64,000 nucleotides of DNA from Pseudoalteromonas umbrosa (lineage in GTDB: Bacteria > Pseudomonadota > Gammaproteobacteria > Enterobacterales > Alteromonadaceae). The position numbers and the translations under genes are program-made. The stretch lies in NCBI RefSeq assembly GCF_030125375.1, contig NZ_JASJUU010000003.1:1068247-1132246 (forward strand). Direction: 5' to 3'. Of this stretch, positions 27,721-39,200 are shown piece by piece. Position 1 is the first letter of the stretch; each line of letters opens with the position of its first letter. Below the pieces are notes generated by a model, which saw nothing but the letters and a program-made list of their open reading frames with translations, ran no database searches and was not told the DNA's origin.

Positions 27721-27740
27721 TTATACAAGTACTTGTATAA
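27721..27740. promoter_or_regulatory. MarR operator, distal copy
   Basis: A perfect 20-bp palindrome, TTATACAAGTACTTGTATAA, with the same core as the proximal copy. The two centres are 36 bp apart. Repetition plus symmetry directly upstream of a MarR gene makes this a convincing operator pair. Confidence 0.8.
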
Positions 27741-28944
27741 AGATAAATGATGCAAAGGCATCATTGATTGGCCATAAAGCTGAGTGAAATTAAATCTAAT
27801 AAGTTGAATAATGTACGCAATTTTCTATAAAGCATTTTATGCATTGAACTTAAAAAGCTTTATATTTTTTCCTCTTGTAGTTAAGGAACACATTGTTGTC
27901 TAGGGAATAATCCTCTTCATTATGTATCGTCTAAATATTTTAATTATGCGCTTTGTAATCTAAGTTATATATAAATATGTGTTGAAAGGTAATCATGTAA
28001 TGGATTTTTATTTTAGACTTTTTTAAGTGATGTATGTTTTATAAATATGAACTATACATACCTATCGGTTACCACTCTTTGTGGGTGTTTTTTGTGAGTT
28101 TTGTTGAAAAAAATAGAATTTCATTATGCATGTTATATTTAAAAAATATGATGATAAGTCATATCATTAGGTTTTTATTCTCTTTACTTATGCTCCCCCC
28201 CCCTGCCTTTACCTAAAACTAGTTAAATAATGTCTAATTTGTTGGTTGTGACTTTGGTTCATAAGTTTATTTATTTCGGTGTTAATATACTAGAACGTGG
28301 TTTCTGAAAAAAGCTAAATCTGAGTGCTGAAACGTTAAGTGGTATTTTTATTATAAATATTATAAAAGCCATGCCGAGCTTAGGTTTTGGGAAATAGAAA
28401 AATATAAATATTATGTAACGTATTGAAAATTTTGTTGATAATTAATTTGATTTTTTTTGCGCCTATTTTTTTTAGGTTTTTTTATGTGCGAGTTAAGAAA
28501 AATAAGTCTTTCTTAACGAAGAGTGATAAATAAAATCCTTTGTTTCTACCTTGGGGGGTTAAATCACTTCTATTAATACATAAAAATCGACTATAAATTT
28601 AATTGAAATTACAGGTTGTCTTGAGGGAAAGAATCTTTTTTTTTCTGGAGCCTATTTGTAAATCAAAGTTCGGTTAGAGCATTTACTTAAAACAGTATAT
28701 TACAATAATGTGTCAATATGATGTTAATTTAAGCTTGGGTGTGCTTTAAATATATTCAATAAAAACAGTGGTTTATGGTTTTATGGTGGGCACCTGTAAT
28801 AACTGTCAGCTTGATTCTATTGCTATTAATTAATAATTTGTGAGGCAGTAAAGTGTTTAAGTTTTTATTGATACATTTTGTATGTCTAATACGCATCCAA
28901 AATTCACCTACTCTTAATGAAATAACAACAATAAGTAGATGTAA
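27741..28944. other. 1.2-kb AT-rich intergenic region upstream of the NRPS locus
   Basis: No convincing gene on either strand. One 60-residue frame at 28034-28216 is hydrophobic, has no RBS and contains a run of nine C (28195-28203), so I leave it out. The region is exceptionally AT-rich with many T and A runs. It separates the - strand MarR operon from the + strand NRPS genes and should contain the NRPS promoter. I cannot point to a specific -35/-10 pair or a regulator site. Confidence 0.5.
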
Positions 28945-29985
28945 ATGAATTTAACTATGATAAGCGCCTCAGAGCTTCCTTATCCTGATAAGGATAATAT
29001 AAGCACACATGGATCAGAAGCATGCTCATTAGAAAGTAAAAGTATTAATGTATTACGGATTAATGAGGATGAAAGAAAACAGATTTTAGCCACTGTCGAG
29101 CAATGTATATTAGACTATTCGATTGCAGGCTTTGATGAATTTTATTTTTCTTGTTGGAAACAATTTCCAAACCTACCGCAAACCTTGTTAGTTAAACTTT
29201 TTGAGCTAAAAAAGGGGAATAGAGCTCATCATATTTTAATAAAGGGCCTTCCACTACCTAGTGACATTCACGCCACTCCTAGTTGTAAGGGGACGGAGCA
29301 TGGTGAAAGTACGCTATTTGCCCGAAAACTATTAAGTATATTAGTTTCTAGCTTAGGCTATATCTATAATTTTGAAGGTAAAAAGCACTTTGATTATATT
29401 GATGATGTTTTTCCTCTTTTTAAAGATAGAAACCAACAGTTAGGTTCAAATAAATGTTTCTTAGAGTGGCATGTGGAAGATGGTTTTCATGAAGCCAAGG
29501 CTGACTTTGTTGCATTATTTTGTCTAAGGGAAGATCCTCAAGCAGAAACTTATATATTTGAAGTCAAGGACATTGATTTAGAAAAGCCCTTAGAAGAAGA
29601 GTTGCAGAAAAAACAGTTTTTAATAAAAAAAGATACAACGTTTTCCCCTACATCTGAAGATGTTGAAGAAAGCCAAGTGTGCTCTGTACTAAACGGAGAC
29701 TTGGACAAAGAAATTGTATTTGATCCACCGTTTACAACATGCCTAACTGAGTCCGCCCAAAAAGCTTTTACAGAGTTACAAAAATCAATTAATCGCAATA
29801 AGAAGACCGTCGTGCTGGAAAAGGGCGACCTGTTGATTTTTGATAACCGAAGAGTTGCTCATGCAAGAAGTAATTATCAACCAAAGTACGACGGCAGTGA
29901 CCGCTGGCTACTGAGGTGTTTATTGTTAGAGAGCACTTGGAAAGCACGAGAATATATCTCTGAAAGTGCACACATCATTAAGTAA
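28945..29985 (+). CDS. Fe(II)/2-oxoglutarate amino-acid hydroxylase (AsnO/VioC-like)
   Basis: A 346-residue member of the clavaminate-synthase-like/TauD dioxygenase superfamily. Iron ligands are visible as HVE in WHVEDGFHEAKADF (about residues 175-190) and the distal His in RRVAHARSNY (about 310); the 2-oxoglutarate-binding Arg is in DRWLLR. The segment after HVE, with VALFCLRED, closely recalls AsnO and VioC, which beta-hydroxylate free Asn and Arg for NRPS pathways. It is 62 bases upstream of the first NRPS gene and probably the first gene of the biosynthetic operon. It most likely supplies a hydroxylated amino acid; the substrate is not determined by the motifs seen. A second ATG at 28957 is an alternative start. 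Confidence 0.85.
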   Translation: MNLTMISASELPYPDKDNISTHGSEACSLESKSINVLRINEDERKQILATVEQCILDYSIAGFDEFYFSCWKQFPNLPQTLLVKLFELKKGNRAHHILIKGLPLPSDIHATPSCKGTEHGESTLFARKLLSILVSSLGYIYNFEGKKHFDYIDDVFPLFKDRNQQLGSNKCFLEWHVEDGFHEAKADFVALFCLREDPQAETYIFEVKDIDLEKPLEEELQKKQFLIKKDTTFSPTSEDVEESQVCSVLNGDLDKEIVFDPPFTTCLTESAQKAFTELQKSINRNKKTVVLEKGDLLIFDNRRVAHARSNYQPKYDGSDRWLLRCLLLESTWKAREYISESAHIIK

Positions 29986-30047
29986 CTTTTAAGTCAATTT
30001 AATACTTATAAAAAACTAATCCATAAATTTATTCTTGGGGCTTATCC

Positions 30048-33000
30048 ATGAGTACAAATGCTGCTTGCACTCTGACCAGTGTTCAGAGAGACGTATACAT
30101 TAATCAAAAAAAATATGCAGAACTTCCAATCACCAACCTTGTCGTACGCATTGATATTAGCGGTTTTATAAACGAGCCTATTTTCAAAAAAGCGTACGAG
30201 CTGGCAATCGAATATCACGATACATTTTCAATTCGATTACACGGTGGTAGTAGCGCTGAAAACAACTTCTGCTTCGAAAAACATCCAATTGATGAGCTAG
30301 AGTTTATTGATCTGTTTGCTCAAAGCAGGTCGGAATTAATCACTGAACAACAAGTAAGTGAGTGGTCTAAAGCTTTTATAGAAGAACCTATAACGAAGGA
30401 AGATAGCAAACTTTATAAAGGTGCATTAATTAAAAAGTCGGCCCAGGAATATGAGCTTTTTCTTGTTTTTAGTCATGTTATCTGTGATGGATGGGGGGTT
30501 TCTGTTTTTACTAAAAACCTTTACCGCATTTATGATGCCCTTTTATCAAATTCAGCTTCAGAGAAACTAGAAAAAATCAAAAATAGCCTACCTAGTTTCA
30601 AAGACGAAATAGATGATGAAGCTGACTACTTGGTGTCGGATAGGTTTGCAGAAGACAGGCAGTATTGGGTAGAGCGTTTAAAAAAACTACCAGCCCAAGC
30701 CGTTGTTCCTCGTTATAGCTATCAATACGCTGACAATGACTTTGTGCCGAGCCGCATGAAGAAAATGACCATTAATCGTGCTGCATTTCAAAAGATAGAA
30801 ATGTTAGGCAAATCACTAAAAGTAGGCATCAACCAATTGATGCAAGCGGCCATTTATATATACATGCTCAACAGCTGCAATATAGATGAGTTAATTATTG
30901 GGCAAGTATTTCATAACCGAAAGAAACTGAGGTCAAAAAAAACGGTGGGTATGTACGCTAAAATACTACCTGCTAGATATAATTTTGGTACAGCGCTGAC
31001 ATTATGTGAGTTATTGCAAAAGATTAAAGAAGTAAATCAAGTTGATAATTTGCATTACGCTATACCTTTGGAGCAGCTAGCCCAAGATATTGATATTTAT
31101 AATCAAGGAAGAACACTGCATTCTGATGTAGTATTTAATTACGTCAAAATAAGCTGTGACCATCACCCTGAAGGTACGCAAACAAAGACAAACTCCGTAA
31201 TTTTAGGTTATGACCCTTTTCCACTTAATATCTCTATATTTGAATTAGGTGATCATCAGGATCTCACATTAACCGTTGAGCACAATCTGGCATATTACAG
31301 CGATGATGAAGCCGAACTTTTGATAGAACGCTTGTCAAACTTGATTATGTCGTTGCCAGAACAACAGCACACATCGATAAAAGATATCAATATCTTAAGT
31401 CAAGCAGATTGGAAGCATATTGAAGATTACAACAATACGCTGAAGGTTTATTCAGATAACCCTACCATTCATGATCTGTTTTTAACGAAAGCAATAGCAG
31501 CACCAAAACTGGTCGCTTTGATTGACTCACAAGGTGCGTTAACTTACGAAGCATTATTGCATCATGTTGCTGGCATGAGCTCTCAGCTTTCTTTGGCTAC
31601 GCCAGACACTCGAAAACCAATAGCAATCTATCTACCTAAAGGTCGAATGCAGTTAGTTTCCGCATTGGCCATTATGTGTTCGGGGCATTTTTATATACCG
31701 CTTGAAACCCATTGGCCAAAAGAGCGAGTGCGAAAGGTCATAGAAAAAGCCAATATAGAAACAGTCATTAGCTCAGTTGATTTAGCGAGTAATTTACCAG
31801 ATACCATAAGTTGCCTAATTGCTAAGCATGCACCAGTACAAAAGCCAGAGCCTGATTGGATAAAACAAGTTAAGGCAATCAATTCAGCTGAGGCACTTGC
31901 TTATGTCATATTTACATCAGGCTCTACCGGTGAACCAAAAGGAGTTGCAATAGCTCATGAAGGTGCTGTGAATACGCTAAGGGACATAAATGAGCGCTTA
32001 AATGTCACTGAAAAAGATAAAGTGCTTGCTGTTTCTGACTTAAGCTTCGACCTGAATGTGTATGATTTTTTTGGCATGCTAGCGGCAGGTGGAACGATCA
32101 TTTTCCCTACAGCAGGGAAAGAACGTGAGCCTTCACATTGGGCGCAGTTAATAGAGCAACACAACGTATCAATATGGAACACGGTTCCAGCTTCAGCAGA
32201 GCTCCTTGTAAGTTTTTTTGAATTAAATAACAAAGACGCGCATGCACCAATTAGGCATATGATGCTAAGCGGGGATTGGTTACCTCCTAAACTGCCAAAT
32301 AGATTGCAGTTATGCTTTCAAGGTTCAGGGAAGCCGGCCCAAGTCCATAGCTTTGGGGGAGCGACGGAAGCGTCTATTTGGTCGATCACTTACCCAATAT
32401 ATGAAGACTGTTCTGAATGGAAAAGCATTCCTTATGGTAAACCTCTGCTCAACCAGTCGTTTTATGTGCTAAACCATGAGCAAAAGCTTCAGCCAATTGG
32501 TGCTGAAGGCGAATTGTATATTGGGGGCGTCGGAGTTGCACAGTGCTATTTTAACGATATCGAAAAAACCAACTACAGCTATATTGTTCACCCTCAATTA
32601 AATCAACGACTATACCGCACTGGCGACTTAGGACGTTTAATGACTGATGGCAATATTGAGTTTATTGGACGCGTTGATCACCAAGTGAAAATCAATGGTT
32701 TCAGAATCGAATTAGGTGAAATAGAAAGCCACCTTAATAGCCTACCAGAAGTCAAAGAAGCAATTTGTCAGGTGATGACAAACCAGCATGGTGCCAAAGT
32801 TTTAAATGCGTATCTTGTTGCGGCAAGTTGTAACGCCGAACTCTCTATTCTTGAGCCTATATGTCGCAGTTACCTATTACAAAAGGTGCCTAGCTACATG
32901 CTTCCAGTTAATTATTTCCTATTAGACAGCATTCCCTTAACGCCTAATGGAAAAGTAGATAGGAAAGCTCTACCAACTAAAGAGAGTGACCAAGATAACT

Positions 33001-33287
33001 TCCAGCAACCAAGTACAGAGATTGAAGTTTTGCTTGCCCAAATTTGGTGTCAAGAAATAGGTATTGAGCGTATTGGAGTTCAGCAAAGCATTTATGAAGT
33101 GGGGGGAGCGTCACTCAATGCGATTAAAATAGTTATGCAAATCAACACTATTTATCCTCACCTTGAACTGCAGCTAAAAGACTTAATGCTGCACTACACA
33201 ATCGCATCACTGTCCGCATTTATAGAGCAAAAGCTAATGGATAGTGCTACTGAAGAGCAAGAAAATATTGAAGAGTTGGAGTGGTAA
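30048..33287 (+). CDS. NRPS1: C-A-T module, Cys-like adenylation pocket
   Basis: A 1079-residue single module. The condensation domain (about 5-440) has the active-site motif as SHVICDGWG: the second His, Asp and Gly are kept, the first His is Ser. It starts LTSVQRDVYINQ, as in starter or siderophore-type C domains. It is not a cyclisation domain (no DxxxxD). The A domain (about 460-960) has TSGSTGEPKG, LSGDWLPP, FGGATEASIW and NGKVDRKALP. Pocket residues read by eye are D-L-Y-N-M-S-F-I-W, close to the cysteine pattern D-L-Y-N-L-S-L-I-W. The carrier domain has VGGASL (Ser about 1022). The acidic tail IEELEW may dock with the TubC domain of NRPS2, whose start overlaps or abuts this stop. If this is the first module, the C domain may add an acyl group. 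Confidence 0.88.
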   Translation: MSTNAACTLTSVQRDVYINQKKYAELPITNLVVRIDISGFINEPIFKKAYELAIEYHDTFSIRLHGGSSAENNFCFEKHPIDELEFIDLFAQSRSELITEQQVSEWSKAFIEEPITKEDSKLYKGALIKKSAQEYELFLVFSHVICDGWGVSVFTKNLYRIYDALLSNSASEKLEKIKNSLPSFKDEIDDEADYLVSDRFAEDRQYWVERLKKLPAQAVVPRYSYQYADNDFVPSRMKKMTINRAAFQKIEMLGKSLKVGINQLMQAAIYIYMLNSCNIDELIIGQVFHNRKKLRSKKTVGMYAKILPARYNFGTALTLCELLQKIKEVNQVDNLHYAIPLEQLAQDIDIYNQGRTLHSDVVFNYVKISCDHHPEGTQTKTNSVILGYDPFPLNISIFELGDHQDLTLTVEHNLAYYSDDEAELLIERLSNLIMSLPEQQHTSIKDINILSQADWKHIEDYNNTLKVYSDNPTIHDLFLTKAIAAPKLVALIDSQGALTYEALLHHVAGMSSQLSLATPDTRKPIAIYLPKGRMQLVSALAIMCSGHFYIPLETHWPKERVRKVIEKANIETVISSVDLASNLPDTISCLIAKHAPVQKPEPDWIKQVKAINSAEALAYVIFTSGSTGEPKGVAIAHEGAVNTLRDINERLNVTEKDKVLAVSDLSFDLNVYDFFGMLAAGGTIIFPTAGKEREPSHWAQLIEQHNVSIWNTVPASAELLVSFFELNNKDAHAPIRHMMLSGDWLPPKLPNRLQLCFQGSGKPAQVHSFGGATEASIWSITYPIYEDCSEWKSIPYGKPLLNQSFYVLNHEQKLQPIGAEGELYIGGVGVAQCYFNDIEKTNYSYIVHPQLNQRLYRTGDLGRLMTDGNIEFIGRVDHQVKINGFRIELGEIESHLNSLPEVKEAICQVMTNQHGAKVLNAYLVAASCNAELSILEPICRSYLLQKVPSYMLPVNYFLLDSIPLTPNGKVDRKALPTKESDQDNFQQPSTEIEVLLAQIWCQEIGIERIGVQQSIYEVGGASLNAIKIVMQINTIYPHLELQLKDLMLHYTIASLSAFIEQKLMDSATEEQENIEELEW

Positions 33288-33289
33288 TT

Positions 33290-36200
33290 GTGAAGGTTGC
33301 AGCATTAATAAAGCATTTAAAAGATAAGGGAATAACGCTTCTTTTAAGCGATGGGAAGTTAAAAAGCCAAGCGGCGCCTGGCGCGATCACCAAGGATATT
33401 GCCACTCAAATCCGTGAGAACAAAAATGAGCTGGTTGAATTTTTGGCCTCTGAGCAGGCGATTCCTCGTATCCAAAAAGACGAATATGAACTGTCTTTTA
33501 GCCAGCAGCGCTTGTGGTTTTTAGATAAGTTGGAAGGACAAACTTCCACATACAATATGTCAATTGCCTATCAGCTTAAGGGGATGATTCAGGTTCAGGC
33601 ACTAGAAGGTGCCCTAAATGATTTACTTACAGCAAATCCGGCCCTTACTGCTCAATTTCATGAAGTGAATGGACAAGCCAGACAAGTTTTTCGTCAAGAC
33701 ATAGCTGTAAAACTACAAACGATACAAGCGTCTAACTTAGACGAGGAACTTATAAACAAAAAGTTAGCCGAAGAGGCACAACGACCTTTTAATCTAACCT
33801 GTTCACCTATGCTAAGGGCGCTGATTTACCTTCAAGCTGCGGGGGTTTCAACCTTACAGTTCACTTTTCATCACATCGCTGTTGATGGTTGGTCAGTAGA
33901 ACTGCTATTTGATCAACTTGCTGCTTTTTATAAGGCCCGTGTAAACGGAAAAGTGCCAGTTGCCAAAGAGCAACCGTCACTTGATCTGCATTACGGTGAC
34001 TATGCTGCTTGGCAGCAAGGTTACTTTCAGGCTGGTGGATTTGACAGCTCATTAGATTATTGGACACAACGGTTGGCAAATAGCCCTGTTATGCATGCCC
34101 TGCCAACGGTGAATAACAGGCCTAGAAAACTTGGTACCAGAGGTGACAAGCAGGTTTACACGATTGATGCTGATTTATGGCATAAAGTGATCACTTTGGC
34201 TAAATCATCTCAAGTCACCCCCTATATTTTCTTGCTAACAGCCTGGGGAAGTTTCTTACAGAAATTAAGCAATCAGCAAGACATCGTCATTGTAACACCC
34301 GTTGCAGGACGTAATAGGCAAGAGTTAGATTCAGTGGTAGGGATGTTTGTCAATACGCTACCTGTTCGCTTGAGTGCAGACTTTGAGTTGTCTTTTAAAG
34401 AGGTATTAAGAGACGTAAAACAAGCTGTGATGAAGGACTTTCAGCATGATGAAGTGCCTTTTGACGTGATTGTTGAACACTTAGGCCTCACGCGGAGCCT
34501 AAGCTTTTCTCCACTAGCGCAATTGTTATTTAGCTTTCAAGAAGCATACCCTAAAACATTGACATTAAATGGGTTAGAAACGTCAGTAAAACAGCTTAAC
34601 ACCGAAACTGCTAAGTTTGAGTTGAGCTTAGAAGTTACACAAACAGATTCAAGTGCTGATTTCTTATGGGAATTTAATACGAATTTATTTTCACATAAGC
34701 AAATAGCACAATGGTCAGAACAGTTTTTTCACTATTTGAACCAGCTTACGCGAGGTGCAGATAAGCCATTAGGCGGCTATGACGTTATTACTCCAAATGA
34801 GTATGAATACCTTACGCAGCATGTTAATCACACTAAATCAGACTACATAAATGACAAGTGTATACATGAGGTATTTGAGCTACAGGTTGAAAAGCATCCT
34901 CAAGCGGTAGCCTTAGTTTTCGAAGAAAAACAGCTAACTTATGAAGTATTAAATAGTCGTGCCAATCAACTTGCTCACTACTTGAATAAGCATAAGCATA
35001 TTTCACCTGATACATTAATTGGATTGTGCTTTGAACGCTCTGTTGAAATGGTCATTGCCATTTTAGCTATTCTTAAGGCGGGTGGTGCTTATGTACCATT
35101 AGATCCAGACTACCCAGAAGCTCGTCTGAAGTATATGTTAGACGATGCTGAGCTAGATACTGTTATTACACTCAGCAGCTTGATTGACAAAACACCAGTA
35201 AAAAAGTCACAGGCAATTTGTTTGGATGACTCGCGCTTGCAAGATGAGCTATCGCGTTGTCCAACAGATAATCTTTCAGTAACAGATACAAATTTACAAA
35301 CACATCATCTGGCCTACGTTATTTATACATCAGGCTCCACAGGAAAGCCGAAAGGGGTACTGCAAACCCATGAAAACGTATGTCGGTTATTTTTGACAAC
35401 TGAAGATGACTTTAATTTCAGTGCTTCAGACACTTGGACATTATTTCACTCTATTGCGTTTGATTTTAGTGTATGGGAACTATGGGGGGGGTTACTCTAT
35501 GGCGGAAAGCTTGTCATCCCTAATTACGCATGCACTAGAGACCCCAAACAGTTTGCTAACTTGTGCCAAGCCCAAAATGTAACAATCTTAAACCAAACAC
35601 CAAGTGCTTTTAGCTCACTTTCTGAAGTGATACTGAGAGAGAATCTTGAGTTGCCCCATTTAAGGTGCGTTGTGTTTGGTGGTGAAGCGTTACAAGTAGA
35701 AAGTCTAACGCCATGGTGGGAACGGTTTGGTGATCAGCAACCTACGTTAATTAATATGTATGGTATTACTGAAACAACAGTTCATGTTACTTACAAGCCA
35801 TTAAGCAAGACTGACGTAAACCCAGCATCTGTCGGAAATAAACTGGGCGATCAGACCATATACTTATTAGATAACTATGGAAAGTTAGTGCCCAGGGGTA
35901 CCGTTGGTGAAATATATGTAGGCGGTGCAGGACTCGCTAGAGGGTATCTAAATAAACCGGAGATCACCGAAGAAAGGTTTATAGCTGATCCATTTACAGC
36001 AAAGGACGGTGCGAGGCTTTATAAGTCAGGTGATTTGGCCAGATACCTTGATAATGGTGAGCTTGAGTTTATTGGCCGTGCAGATGATCAGATAAAAATT
36101 CGGGGATTTCGTATTGAGCTCGGGGAAATTGAACACCAACTGGCAGAATTCGATGGAGTAGACTCTAGTTTAGTGTTGGTAAAGGAAAACCACGCTGGAG

Positions 36201-39200
36201 AAAAGTCACTTGTTGGCTACGCTAAGCTAAATGCTCCATGTTATGGGGAAGAAGAGGCTAGTGCTATTGTCCAGCGAATAAAAAGTGCGATTGCATTGGT
36301 ACTGCCTAACTATATGCTGCCATCAGTAATTATGGTTGTGAATGAGTGGCCACTCACGGCGAATGGTAAGGTGGATAAAAAAGCGCTTCCCGAGCCAGCG
36401 CAATCTATACTGCAAACAGCCAAGATGCATGAATTTAAAGCGCCGCAAACAGATAAAGAGCAGATTTTAGTTAATGCTTGGTCTGAAGTACTTAATCTAG
36501 ATTCAGATAAAATAAGTACACTTGCAAACTTTTTTGAGCTTGGCGGGCATTCACTACTGGTCGTAAAGCTGGTTTCGGCTGTTCAAAAGCTAGGATGGGA
36601 GCTGACTGTTCAGTCTGTATTTGGTGCCGCAAACTTAGCTGAGCTTGCTGAAGAACTTAAACTTGCAAACCAATCAGACGTTTATCAAACCCCAGCGAAT
36701 GCAATCCCAGAAAGTTGTGAAATAATCACTCCTGAAATGTTGCCGCTTATCAATTTATCGCAGCGGGAAATTGATCATATTGCGAGCCAAGTGCCTGATG
36801 GCATGAAATGTATCAAAGACATCTATCCGCTAACGCCACTTCAAGAAGGCATGCTGTATCATCATATGCTAGACCCGGAAGAAGATCCCTATGTAATAAC
36901 GACTTATCTGCGCGTGGATAGTCGAGCTTCATTTGAGAAACTGGTGGAAGGGTTGAACTTTGTTATACAACGACATGACGTACTAAGGACCGCTTTTTTC
37001 TGGGATGAGTTAGATACCCCGGCTCAGGTTGTATTACGTAGCGCCTCAATACCAGTACAATGGCTACAGGCTGTGGATGGTCAAGATGCATTAGATGTGT
37101 TGAAGGAAAACATCATCACCAGTATGGATCTAGCTAAAGCACCATTGTTTCACCTTGCCGTTGTAGATACCGCACAAGGTGAGCACTATATTAAGTTAAC
37201 TTGGCATCATTTAGTTGATGACAATACCAGCCTGAATATTATTGTAGATGAGTTGTCAGCCTGGTTTACGGGAGATACGGAATCGTTACCTTCTCCTATC
37301 TCATACAGGGAAGCTGTTGGGCACATACAGCACCATCAGAAGCATACTGATGCCATCAGTTTTTTTGAGTCAATGCTAAGTGATGTTTCAGAGCCTACAG
37401 CGCCTTTTGAGCTGCTCAATGTTAACCAAAAAATACAAGCAACGGAGCTCAGTGCTGATTTACCACGCGATTTATCAGCGCAAATTCGCCAATGGACAAG
37501 TGAAAATCATTGTAGTCCAAGTGCATTTTTCCATGCGGTTTGGGCGCTCGTTATATCTGCTTGTTGCAGTAAAGAGCAGGTGGTTTTTGGAACAGTGATG
37601 TCTGGCAGGCTGCAAGGCTCACAATGGGCCGAGCAAATGGTTGGCCTATTGATCAACACGCTGCCAATAAAAGCGCAATTGAACAACCAAAGCGTGTTGT
37701 CGCTTGTTAACTCTATCAGTAAATCTATTCAGGATTTAATTGCCTATGAGTACACTCCGCTAACGCAAGCCCAAAGTTGCTGCGATATTGAGGGTGACGC
37801 CCCACTATTTAGCTCAATCATTAATTGCCGTTTTAGCTTTGAGAACCAGCCAGTAAGAGATGCTAGCAATGAGTTTTCTTTTTTAGAAGCACACGAACGT
37901 ACAAATTATCCACTTGGCCTATCTGTAGATGATATAGATAACGCGTATCACCTGACATTAAATGTAGACAGTAGCGTCAATGCAAAGCGTGTATTGAGCT
38001 ATGTTACAACAGCCGCTTCTAGGCTTATGACTGCACTATTGCAAGCGCCTGAACAAGCTGCTAACACTTTGTCAGTAATTCCGGACACTGAACAGCACCA
38101 ACTAATTAGTGCTTTCAATAATACAGCTTGCCCATATTCGCAAGAGACATTGATCCATGAGTTGTTTGAACAGCAAGTTGAAAAAACACCTGACGGTATT
38201 GCCCTTGTGTTTGGTGACACTGAACTTACTTATCAGGAATTAAATACTAGAGCGAATCAATTAGCACGTAGAATTCGTGACCAGTATGAAGTGAGTTATG
38301 GTGAGGGCTTAAAGCCAGATACATTTATTGCATTATATCTAGAGCGAAATGTTGAGCTGATTGTAAGTATCCTTGCAGTATTAAAAGCAGGTGGGGCATA
38401 CTTGCCTATCTCACCGAATGACCCGCAAAAGCGGGTGCAATATATACTACAAGATACGTTAGCGCCAATCTTACTATGCCAATCAAAATTTACTGAGCAG
38501 CTAAGTGAGATCACTGGAGGGAATTCATCCCAACCGGAACTATTGGCGGTTGATGAACCAAATTCGCTTGGCTCATATAGCCAAGGCAACTTACCCAGAT
38601 GTGGGGAGCCAAGCCAACTGGCTTATGTAATTTATACTTCAGGGACAACTGGCCAGCCTAAGGGAGCACTGTTAGAGCATAGAGGGATAGTTAACCTGAT
38701 CAAGCATGATATCAAAACATTTGATATCAGCCATGGCGAACGCATTATGCATGTTCTGCCTATGCAGTTTGATGCTGGTGGACAAAGCTTATTCCACGGC
38801 CTATGTGCAGGTGCCCAGATTCACTTTACGGATGCTAAAACTGATTTAACCCAGTTTATGTTATCGAATGATATTAATTATTGTGCGATGACCCCTTCGT
38901 TATTAGGTGCACAGGTGGTACGCCAAATTCCATCTTTAAAAGTCATTATGGTGGGCGGGGACAGCTGCACACTAGATTTGGTTAACACTTGGACCCAGCA
39001 GTGTCGGTTATATAACCTCTATGGTCCAACTGAATGCTCAATCATGACTACCATGAAAGAGCTAAAGCAAAATGAAACCCCAGTGATTGGTAGCCCTATT
39101 GCGAATACTCAGGTGTATGTTCTTGATCAACAGTTAAAGCCAGTCCCAATCGGGGTTACTGGGGAGCTGTATATATCAGGTGTTGGACTGGCTAGGGGTT

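Noticed and set aside
28034..28216. 60-residue + strand frame in the gap upstream of the NRPS locus
   Set aside because: No RBS, composition follows the AT-rich background, and it contains a run of nine C; no sign of a real protein.
30048..31400. Heterocyclisation (Cy) domain at the start of NRPS1, given the Cys-like A domain
   Set aside because: The active site reads HVICDG, a condensation motif, and the DxxxxD motif of Cy domains is absent.
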